NCBI RefSeq assembly: GCF_022814865.1
Contig: NZ_JAKVRD010000002.1
Location: 305,124 to 369,123, forward strand
Reading direction: 5' to 3'
DNA: 64,000 nucleotides
From: Shimia aestuarii
GTDB lineage: Bacteria > Pseudomonadota > Alphaproteobacteria > Rhodobacterales > Rhodobacteraceae
Positions 34,366-40,995 of the stretch are shown here, one piece after another. The position numbers were made by a program, and so were the translations under genes. Below the pieces are notes generated by a model. That model made no database searches. It saw nothing but the letters and a program-made list of their open reading frames with translations, and was not told where the DNA came from. How positions within the stretch are numbered: the stretch's first letter is position 1; every line of letters starts with the position of its first letter.

Positions 34366-34602
34366 TCAGTCCCGGTCGCGGGGCTCGGGGACGGGATCGT
34401 AGCCTTCGCTTCCGAGAGGGTGGCATTTGCCGAGACGGCGCAGGGTCAAGAGCGTGCCCCGGATCGCCCCGTGTTTCTCGAGCGCCTCGAGCGCATAGGC
34501 CGAGCATGTCGGTTGAAAGCGGCAGTTGTGGCCGACCCAGGGCGAAAAGATCAGACGGTAGGCGCGCACAGGCAACGCGACGATATGGGCGAGCGGCGTC
34601 AT
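34366..34602 (-). CDS. yidD: Membrane protein insertion efficiency factor YidD
   Basis: A 78-residue amphipathic protein starting MTPLAHIVALPVRAYRLIFS. FSPWVGHNCRFQPTCSAYAL contains the two conserved cysteines of the YidD family, followed by LGKCHPLGSEGYDPVP. It assists YidC-dependent insertion at the inner membrane face. The ATG overlaps rnpA by four bases, the standard rpmH-rnpA-yidD order; in many bacteria yidC follows, but here it does not, and the next gene on the minus strand is sseA. The start and stop are unambiguous. Confidence 0.95.
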   Translation of the reverse strand: MTPLAHIVALPVRAYRLIFSPWVGHNCRFQPTCSAYALEALEKHGAIRGTLLTLRRLGKCHPLGSEGYDPVPEPRDRD

Positions 34603-35018
34603 TTCTGGGCGTGGAGTTTGCGCAGGGCGTAGACGAGATCGCCCTGAAGCGTCTCGAAGGGCCGCGCGGCGGTCTCGGTCGCACGACCGATCAACACGTA
34701 ATCCCAGCCCGGTTGGCCATGGGTTGGCAGGATCAGGCGGGCGACTTCGCGCAGGCGGCGCTTGGCGCGGTTGCGCGCCACGGCGTTGCCGACCTTCTTG
34801 GAACAGGTAAACCCGACGCGGATAGCCTCCGGCGCCGGGTTCTCACCCTCACGGCGTTTGCGAGCCTGCACCATCATCGCCTTGGTGCCCTGTTTGCGGG
34901 CGCGGGCGGCGGCAAGGAACTCGCTTCGGTTTTTCAGAACCTCAAGACAAACGGACACCGCCGGGGGCGTATCCCCTTGGGCGGCGTTGCCATCCTTGGG
35001 GGCCTCCGGCGGTGTCAT
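34599..35018 (-). CDS. rnpA: Ribonuclease P protein component
   Basis: A 139-residue basic protein. EFLAAARARKQGTKAMMVQA, RVGFTCSKKVGNAVARNRAK and NRAKRRLREVARLILPTHG, the RNR motif that contacts RNase P RNA, define RnpA. It binds RNase P RNA and helps mature the 5' ends of tRNAs. The first 20 residues (MTPPEAPKDGNAAQGDTPPA) are an extension not typical of the family, so an internal start is possible although no better ATG was found. The gene lies between rpmH (24-bp gap) and yidD (4-bp overlap). Confidence 0.93.
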   Translation of the reverse strand: MTPPEAPKDGNAAQGDTPPAVSVCLEVLKNRSEFLAAARARKQGTKAMMVQARKRREGENPAPEAIRVGFTCSKKVGNAVARNRAKRRLREVARLILPTHGQPGWDYVLIGRATETAARPFETLQGDLVYALRKLHAQK

Positions 35019-35042
35019 GTCCGTCAGAACGGTCGCTACGCT

Positions 35043-35177
35043 TTATGCGCTCAGCGACTTGCGGCCGCGTGCGCGGCGTGCGTTCAGGATCTTGCGGCCA
35101 GCTTTGGTGGCCATACGCGCACGGAAGCCGTGGCGGCGCTTGCGAACCAGGTTCGAGGGTTGGTAGGTGCGTTTCAT
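35043..35177 (-). CDS. rpmH: 50S ribosomal protein L34
   Basis: A 44-residue ribosomal protein from the ATG at 35177 ([20 protein letters not shown]), ending [12 protein letters not shown]: the complete normal L34 length and sequence. GGAGACGGAGCG precedes the start. It leads the rpmH-rnpA-yidD operon. dnaA is often adjacent in other bacteria but not here. The open frame extends 17 codons upstream without similarity, so the shorter form is used. Confidence 0.97.
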
Positions 35178-35474
35178 CGCTCCGTCTCCGTATCTGTCAG
35201 GGCGCCAAGCGCGGAATCGCTGGCCCATGTGCTATTCGAAGCCCGGTCTATAGGGGGGTGTTTCACATAAGTCAAACGCGGGATCGCGGTTTTGCAACAA
35301 AACCTGCGCCCGAGTGGGGCGGAAATGCCCCTCCGGCGCGGAATGTTTCAAAACAGGCCCCGGAACGGGCTGATCTTCACGGGAATCACCTGCAAGATCA
35401 AGCGCCCGTGAAGCCCCTGTTGTTTGCAGAGCACGTGGCGCATGTTGAAAGGCATGAGCACGCAAGAAGAGGAT
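35178..35474. promoter_or_regulatory. Divergent region between rpmH and the TVP38 gene
   Basis: A 297-bp gap holding the rpmH promoter on the minus strand and the plus-strand start of the TVP38 operon. Apart from several start-codon candidates for TVP38 (TTG 35424, ATG 35442, 35454, 35475, 35484) I see no operator or repeat. Confidence 0.4.
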
Positions 35475-36209
35475 ATGAGCCAGATGGCAGACCAAGAGCG
35501 CAAATCGGGGGTGGGGCGGTTCCTTCCCATCATCGCGATCCTTGTCGTGGCAGGGGTTGGGGCGCTCACGCTTGGGGATCAATTGAGCTTTGAGACGCTG
35601 CGCGAAAACCGTGAGGCGCTACTGGCGTTCCGCGATTCCCACTATGGCGCGGCGGTGCTTGTCTTCATGGCGGCCTATGTGGTGATCGTCGCCTTCTCGC
35701 TTCCGGGGGCGACGGTGGCGACGCTGACCGGCGGGTTTCTTTTCGGGGTCTTTCCCGGTGCGGTGTTCAATATCACCGCCGCCACCATCGGCGCGACGGC
35801 CATTTTCCTTGCCGCGCGCTGGGGTTTTGGCGAGCGGTTGTCGGCACGTATGGACTCGTCGGAAGGCCGAGTGAAACGGATCAAGGCGGCGCTCGATGAA
35901 AACCAATGGTCGATGTTGTTCTTGATCCGCCTTGTGCCTGCGGTGCCGTTCTTTGTTGCGAACTTGTTGCCGGCTTTTGTCGGGGTGCCGTTGATGCGTT
36001 TTGTCCTGTCGACCTTTATCGGCATCATTCCCGGCGGTGTGGTCTATACATCGGTGGGCGCGGGGCTAGGTGAGGTGTTTGAACGCGGCGAAGCGCCGGA
36101 TCTCGGTGTGATCTTCGAACCGCAGATTCTCTTGCCGCTTCTCGGGCTTTGCGCGCTGGCGGCGCTGCCGATTGTCATCAAGGCGCTGCGCGGCGGGAAG
36201 GAGATTTGA
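35475..36209 (+). CDS. TVP38/TMEM64 (DedA-like) membrane protein
   Basis: A 244-residue inner-membrane protein from the ATG at 35475; several ATGs compete and the true start may be 35454 or 35484. It has hydrophobic helices around FLPIIAILVVAGVGALTL, VLVFMAAYVVIVAFSLPGAT and a C-terminal one. The SNARE-associated/VTT core is complete: TLTGGFLFGVFPGAVFNITA, FLIRLVPAVPFFVANLLPAF and GIIPGGVVYTSVGAGLG. Members of this superfamily are lipid scramblases or ion-linked transporters. The stop codon is two bases before the reductase gene, and this two-gene pairing recurs in many proteobacteria. Confidence 0.9.
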   Translation: MSQMADQERKSGVGRFLPIIAILVVAGVGALTLGDQLSFETLRENREALLAFRDSHYGAAVLVFMAAYVVIVAFSLPGATVATLTGGFLFGVFPGAVFNITAATIGATAIFLAARWGFGERLSARMDSSEGRVKRIKAALDENQWSMLFLIRLVPAVPFFVANLLPAFVGVPLMRFVLSTFIGIIPGGVVYTSVGAGLGEVFERGEAPDLGVIFEPQILLPLLGLCALAALPIVIKALRGGKEI

Positions 36210-36211
36210 GC

Positions 36212-37630
36212 ATGGAACAGATCAAGACGGATATCCTTGTCATCGGGGCCGGGTCTGGCGGGCTTTCGGTCGCAGCCGGGGCGGTGCAGATGGGGGCGGA
36301 TGTTGTGCTTCTTGAAGGGCACAAGATGGGCGGCGATTGCCTCAACTATGGATGCGTCCCCTCCAAGGCTCTGCTGGCCAGCGGCAAGGCCGCCTATGCA
36401 CAGGCCCATGCAGGCGGGATGGGCGTTGCGGATCATGCGCCCGAGATTGACTATGCTGCCGCCAAGGCACATGTGGCCGATGTCATCGCCCAGATTGCGC
36501 CGCATGATTCCGTAGAGAGATTCGAAGGTTTGGGCGTGCGGGTCATCTCGGAATTCGGGCGCTTTGTGGCGCCGCGCGAGGTTGAGGCGGGCGGCTATCG
36601 CATCAAAGCGCGGCGAATCGTAGTCGCGACCGGGTCGTCGCCCTTCGTGCCGCCGATTCCGGGGTTGGCGGATGTGCCGTATCTCACCAATGAGACGCTG
36701 TTTGATCTCACCGAGCGGCCCGAGCATCTTCTCATCATCGGCGGCGGTCCCATCGGGATGGAAATGGCGCAGGCGCATTTGCGGCTTGGCTGCAAAGTTA
36801 CCGTGATCGAGGGCGACAAGGTGTTCGGGCGCGACGATCCGGAAATGGCTGCGTTCGTGATCGATCAGCTGCGCGCGGAAGGGTTGCAGATCGAGGAAGG
36901 CGCGCTTGCCGAAAAGATCAGCGGCAAGGCGGGCGCAATCCGGGTCGAGGCAAAGGACGGGCGGGTGTTTGATGGGTCGCATCTTCTTGTCGCGGTGGGG
37001 CGCAAGGCGAATATCGAGCGGCTCAACCTTGAGGCGGCGGGGGTCGAGACGACGAAAACGGGAATCAAGGTCGATTCGAGCCTGAAGACCAGCAATCGCA
37101 GGGTCTATGCCATTGGTGATGTGGCGGGCGGCAAGCAGTTCACCCATGTCGCGGGATATCATGCTGGTATCGTCATCCGCTCGGCGCTATTCGGGATTCC
37201 GGCGAAGACGCAAGTGGCCCATATCCCGCATGCGACCTATACCGATCCCGAGCTTGCACAGGTCGGCCAGACCGAGGCAGAGGCGCGCGACCTCCATGGC
37301 GAAAAGCTTGAAGTCGTGCGGTTTGACCTTGATGGCAATGACCGGCTCGTGGCCGAGCGCAAGGCACGTGGGCGGATCAAGATCATGGTGGTGAAGGGGC
37401 GCCCTGTCGGGGCCTCGATCGTCGGGCCACAAGCGGGCGAACATATCGCGCTTTGGTCGCTGGCGATCGCCAATCAGCTCAAAATGAGCCAGGTCGCAGG
37501 CATGATTGCGCCATATCCGACCGTGGCGGAGATTGGCAAACGCGCCGCGGGCGCTTATTTCTCTCCTAGATTGTTTGACAATCCTCGGGTCAAGGGGATT
37601 GTCAGGCTGGTGCAGCGGTGGCTGCCCTGA
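36212..37630 (+). CDS. Mercuric-reductase/dihydrolipoamide-dehydrogenase-like flavoprotein
   Basis: A 472-residue pyridine-nucleotide disulfide oxidoreductase. FAD binding is in ILVIGAGSGGLSVAAGAVQM (residues about 9-27), the redox pair C43/C48 in GGDCLNYGCVPSKALL, NADPH binding in HLLIIGGGPIGMEMAQAHLR (about 190), the second FAD motif VYAIGDVAGGKQFTHVAGYH, and the dimerisation domain ends near IAPYPTVAEIGKRAAGAYFS. There is no N-terminal HMA domain and no C-terminal vicinal Cys pair, so it is not a true mercuric reductase. With TVP38 in front it is probably a membrane-linked thiol or quinone reductase (inference). A histidine kinase follows 12 bp later. Confidence 0.9.
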   Translation: MEQIKTDILVIGAGSGGLSVAAGAVQMGADVVLLEGHKMGGDCLNYGCVPSKALLASGKAAYAQAHAGGMGVADHAPEIDYAAAKAHVADVIAQIAPHDSVERFEGLGVRVISEFGRFVAPREVEAGGYRIKARRIVVATGSSPFVPPIPGLADVPYLTNETLFDLTERPEHLLIIGGGPIGMEMAQAHLRLGCKVTVIEGDKVFGRDDPEMAAFVIDQLRAEGLQIEEGALAEKISGKAGAIRVEAKDGRVFDGSHLLVAVGRKANIERLNLEAAGVETTKTGIKVDSSLKTSNRRVYAIGDVAGGKQFTHVAGYHAGIVIRSALFGIPAKTQVAHIPHATYTDPELAQVGQTEAEARDLHGEKLEVVRFDLDGNDRLVAERKARGRIKIMVVKGRPVGASIVGPQAGEHIALWSLAIANQLKMSQVAGMIAPYPTVAEIGKRAAGAYFSPRLFDNPRVKGIVRLVQRWLP

Positions 37631-37642
37631 CAGGGGACAGAT

Positions 37643-39025
37643 ATGTTCAACACGCTCTCAGGACGCTTTCTTGTTCTGACCATTATCTTTGTGATGTTGG
37701 CAGAGGTGTTGATCTTTGTGCCTTCGGTGGCGCGATTCCGTGAAGACTATCTGCTGTCGCGGCTAGAGCGGGCGCAGATCGCGTCGCTGTCGCTTTTGGC
37801 AGATGAGGTGATTGATTCGGAGCTCGAGGCAGAGCTTCTGCGCACAGCCGAAGTTTTTAACGTCGTGCTGCGTCGCGATGAGATGCGCCAGCTTGTGCTG
37901 TCGGCGCCGATGCCGCAACCCATCGACGGGAGCTTTGACCTCCGCGATGCGGGGGCGGGCGAGTTGATCCGGGACGCGATGCTACGTCTGTTCGATAGTG
38001 AGGATCGGGTGATCCGCGTGATCGGCGCACCGGTTCTCGAGGCGGGACTCCTGATCGAGATCACCATGGAGACCGGTAGCTTGCGGAGCGCGATGATTGA
38101 CTACGGGCTCAACATCCTTTGGCTGTCTCTCGTCATCTCGGCGGTGACGGCCTCGCTTTTGTTCCTCGCGGTGCGGGGGTTTCTTGTGCGGCCGATCAAG
38201 GGCGTGGTCGGATACATGCAGGCCTATGCCGCCGCGCCGGAAGATGCGCGCCGGATCATCACCCCACGCGCAAGTGTGGCCGAGTTGCGCGAAGCGGAAG
38301 AGGCGTTGCAATCGCTTCAGACCGAACTCACCGCCGCGTTGCGCCAGAAAGAACACCTTGCCCAGCTTGGCGGGGCGGTGGCGAAGGTCAGCCATGATCT
38401 ACGTAATATCCTGACGACGGCGCAGCTTTTCACCGACAGGCTCGAGCGGAGCGAAGACCCCGGTGTGCGGCGTATGGCGCCAAAACTCGTCAATTCAATC
38501 ACCCGGGCGGTCAATCTCTGCGAAAGCACGCTCGCGTTCGGGCGTGCCGAAGAACCGCCGCCGCGGCTCACCCAAGTGTCCTTGGCGGAAATCGTATCGG
38601 ATGTGATCGCAGGCGAACGCCTTGCGGTGGGCGAGGAAGATGTGAGCTATGGCGAGGATGTCCCGGCAGGTCTCATGCTTCGCGCAGACCCGGAACAGAT
38701 TTACCGCGTGCTTTCTAACCTCTTGCGCAATGCGCGGCAGGCGATCTCGGCAAGCGGGAAACCGGGCGAGATTCTTGTCGCGGGGATCGAAGAAGATGAG
38801 GCGTGGGTCATCACTGTGTCGGACACGGGGCCGGGCCTGCCCGAGAAAGCGCGCGAACATCTCTTTACCCCGTTTCAGGGCGGTGCGCGCAAGGGTGGTT
38901 CGGGGCTCGGGCTTGCGATTGCGGCGGAATTGATCCGCGGGCATGGCGGGCGATTGTCTCTCGTGCAGACAGACATGAACGGCACGCGCTTTGAAATCAG
39001 CCTGCCAAAAGGCGATTTGGCTTAG
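37643..39025 (+). CDS. Orphan sensor histidine kinase
   Basis: A 460-residue membrane kinase. One helix near residues 8-30 and another near 155-178 (LNILWLSLVISAVTASLLFL) frame a periplasmic sensor of about 125 residues without a recognised fold. A HAMP-like linker (RGFLVRPIKGVVGYMQAYAA) follows. The phosphoacceptor is H251 in AKVSHDLRNILTTAQ. The catalytic domain has the N box NLLRNARQAIS, G1 VSDTGPGLPEKA and G2 GGARKGGSGLGLAIAAEL. No response regulator is within the window. Its position 12 bp after the flavin reductase suggests it senses the membrane or redox state that the two previous proteins act on (inference). Confidence 0.93.
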   Translation: MFNTLSGRFLVLTIIFVMLAEVLIFVPSVARFREDYLLSRLERAQIASLSLLADEVIDSELEAELLRTAEVFNVVLRRDEMRQLVLSAPMPQPIDGSFDLRDAGAGELIRDAMLRLFDSEDRVIRVIGAPVLEAGLLIEITMETGSLRSAMIDYGLNILWLSLVISAVTASLLFLAVRGFLVRPIKGVVGYMQAYAAAPEDARRIITPRASVAELREAEEALQSLQTELTAALRQKEHLAQLGGAVAKVSHDLRNILTTAQLFTDRLERSEDPGVRRMAPKLVNSITRAVNLCESTLAFGRAEEPPPRLTQVSLAEIVSDVIAGERLAVGEEDVSYGEDVPAGLMLRADPEQIYRVLSNLLRNARQAISASGKPGEILVAGIEEDEAWVITVSDTGPGLPEKAREHLFTPFQGGARKGGSGLGLAIAAELIRGHGGRLSLVQTDMNGTRFEISLPKGDLA

Positions 39026-39104
39026 GGTCCTGACCCTCGCGCAAAAATTCTCGTTTTTTGCCCTTGCAAACCCCCGGCGCTCTCTTTAGATCACGCTTCA
39101 CCGC

Positions 39105-39181
39105 GCTCTGGTAGCTCAGCTGGATAGAGTACTTGACTACGAATCAAGGGGTCGGGGGTTCGAATCCTCCCCAGAGCGCCA
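39105..39181 (+). tRNA. tRNA-Arg (anticodon ACG)
   Basis: A 77-nt cloverleaf. The acceptor is GCTCTGG with CCAGAGC, discriminator G and encoded CCA. The D arm begins at TAGCTCAGCTGGATAGAG. The anticodon stem CTTGA/TCAAG encloses CTACGAA with anticodon ACG, whose A34 is deaminated to inosine by TadA in bacteria. The T arm is CGGGGGTTCGAATCCTCCC. It stands alone between the kinase and the ABC-F gene. Confidence 0.97.
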
Positions 39182-39305
39182 TTTTCCTTCCCATCCAGCT
39201 TTCAGACGTTCGGTTCGCTTGAATCGGTGTGAAACTCACCCGCCTTGCAAGATCGCGGGCGCGTCCCTATTTTTCGGACAGCGCATGACAGGAGACGCAA
39301 CCGCC

Positions 39306-39410
39306 ATGGACAAGACACTCGCCGCCTTCAGCAATCTGGTTCCCCTGCGAGACGTCCTGACCCATGCCTGCATCCCTAACCCTGTCCGAGTTGTCCTTTT
39401 CCACGACTGA
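39306..39410 (+). CDS. Short upstream ORF overlapping the ABC-F start
   Basis: A 34-codon frame (MDKTLAAFSNLVPLRDVLTH...) beginning 58 bp before the ABC-F ATG and ending 47 bp inside that gene, in another frame. AGGAG lies 11 bases upstream, and an additional in-frame ATG exists at 39285. ABC-F antibiotic-resistance genes are often controlled by translated leader ORFs, so this could be a regulatory leader, or just a random frame. The peptide has no recognisable domain. The call rests on position only. Confidence 0.3.
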   Translation: MDKTLAAFSNLVPLRDVLTHACIPNPVRVVLFHD

Positions 39411-40947
39411 CGGCAACCCGCTTTTCAAAGACATCAGCCTGAGTTTCGGTGCCGAGCGCACTGGTCTTGTCGGACGCAATGGCGCCGGCAAGAGCACCTT
39501 GTTGCACCTTTTGTCGGGCGACCTAAACCCAACCTCCGGACAGGTGCGTGCAACAGGCTCTGTCGCGATGATGCGTCAGGAGGCGATGGCACACGCGGAC
39601 GCGACGATCGCCGATCTGTTCGGTGTGCGAGAGGCGACCGATCTCTTGGCGCGGGCCGAGGCGGGGCGGGCCTCAGTCGAGGATATGGCCGAGGCAGATT
39701 GGACCTTGCCGATGCGGCTTGAGGCGGCGCTGGTGCGCGTGGGGCTTGCGGTTCAGCCGCAGACCCCGCTCAGGGCGCTTTCCGGTGGAGAGCAAAGCCG
39801 CGCGGCGCTTGCGGCGCTTCTCTTTGCCGAGCCGGATATACTTCTTCTGGATGAGCCGACAAACAACCTCGACCGGGAGGGGCGTCAGGCGGTGTTGGAA
39901 GTGCTTCGGGGCTGGACCGGGGGCGCGATCATCGCAAGCCATGATCGCGCGCTTCTTGAAGAGATGGATGCGATTGTCGAACTCTCCTCGCTTGGTGCGG
40001 CGCGCTATGGCGGCGGCTATTCGGCATATCGCGCTTCAAAGGCGTTGGAACTTGAGGCGGCGGCGCGAGACCTGGCTCATGCAGAGCAGGCACAAAGCGA
40101 GGCCGCGCGACGGGCACAACAGGCGACAGAGCGCAAGGCGCGCACGGATCGCATGGGGCAGAGGGCCCGCGCCAAGGGGACTCAGCCCAAGATCGTTATG
40201 GACGCGGCAAAAGAGCGGTCCGAAGCCTCGGGCGGGGCGGGGAAACGCTTGCGCGAGGCGCGCCGCGAAGCAGCAGATGAGGCCGTGGAGGCAGCACGCG
40301 CGGCGATCGAGGTTTTGCAGCCGATCCATATGGAGATCGCATCGACGGGCTTGCCTTTGGGGCGGACAGTCTTGCGGGTCGATCAGGTTTCGGGCGGATA
40401 CGAGACCCAGCGCCCTGTAATCCGGGGGCTGTCGCTGACTGTCACTGGGCCGGAGCGGATCGCGATCGAAGGCGCGAATGGCAGCGGGAAGACAACTCTC
40501 CTGAAGCTCATCACCGGGGCGCTTGCGCCGAGTGCGGGCGCGGTGGACCTCCGGGTGCCTTACGCACTCCTTGATCAACATGTGGGGATGCTCGCGCCGC
40601 ACGAAAGCCTGCGGGATGGGTTCTTGCGGCGTAACCCGACGGCAGACCGACATATGGCGCATGAGGCGTTGGCGCGGTTTGGGTTTCGCGCAGAAGAGGC
40701 CTTGCGTCAGGTGCGCTCTTTGAGTGGAGGTGAGCGCCTGCGAGCGGGGCTTGCCTGCACGCTTGGAGGGAAGCCGCCGCCGTCGCTTCTGATCCTTGAT
40801 GAACCGACCAACCACCTTGATCTTGAGGGCGTCGAAGCCTTGGAGACGGCGCTTGCCGCGTATGATGGCGCGGTGCTCGTGGTGAGCCATGATCGTGCAT
40901 TCCTGCGCGCGTTGTCGCCTGACAGGGTGCTTCGCCTCGGGGCGTAG
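39364..40947 (+). CDS. ABC-F family ATP-binding protein
   Basis: A 527-residue protein with two ABC cassettes and no membrane domain. The first has Walker A GRNGAGKST (residues 37-45), LSGGEQSR, and Walker B DILLLDEPTNNLD. The linker is highly charged (AQQATERKARTDRMGQRARA). The second has GANGSGKTT, SLSGGERLR and LLILDEPTNHLDLEG. ABC-F proteins bind the ribosome E site and rescue stalled translation, some conferring antibiotic resistance (Uup/EttA/Vga-type). The exact subgroup is not decided. The ATG at 39364 lies in the body of a possible leader ORF. It precedes the NRPS-like gene by 48 bp in the same direction, so they might be co-transcribed. Confidence 0.9.
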   Translation: MPASLTLSELSFSTTDGNPLFKDISLSFGAERTGLVGRNGAGKSTLLHLLSGDLNPTSGQVRATGSVAMMRQEAMAHADATIADLFGVREATDLLARAEAGRASVEDMAEADWTLPMRLEAALVRVGLAVQPQTPLRALSGGEQSRAALAALLFAEPDILLLDEPTNNLDREGRQAVLEVLRGWTGGAIIASHDRALLEEMDAIVELSSLGAARYGGGYSAYRASKALELEAAARDLAHAEQAQSEAARRAQQATERKARTDRMGQRARAKGTQPKIVMDAAKERSEASGGAGKRLREARREAADEAVEAARAAIEVLQPIHMEIASTGLPLGRTVLRVDQVSGGYETQRPVIRGLSLTVTGPERIAIEGANGSGKTTLLKLITGALAPSAGAVDLRVPYALLDQHVGMLAPHESLRDGFLRRNPTADRHMAHEALARFGFRAEEALRQVRSLSGGERLRAGLACTLGGKPPPSLLILDEPTNHLDLEGVEALETALAAYDGAVLVVSHDRAFLRALSPDRVLRLGA

Positions 40948-40995
40948 GAGCCCGCGCTCAGAGTCTCCGATGGCCAGTGTGGCGGTGCCGAAACA

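Noticed and set aside
36212..37630. True mercuric reductase (merA)
   Set aside because: No HMA domain and no C-terminal vicinal cysteine pair; only the redox-active CxxxxC is present.
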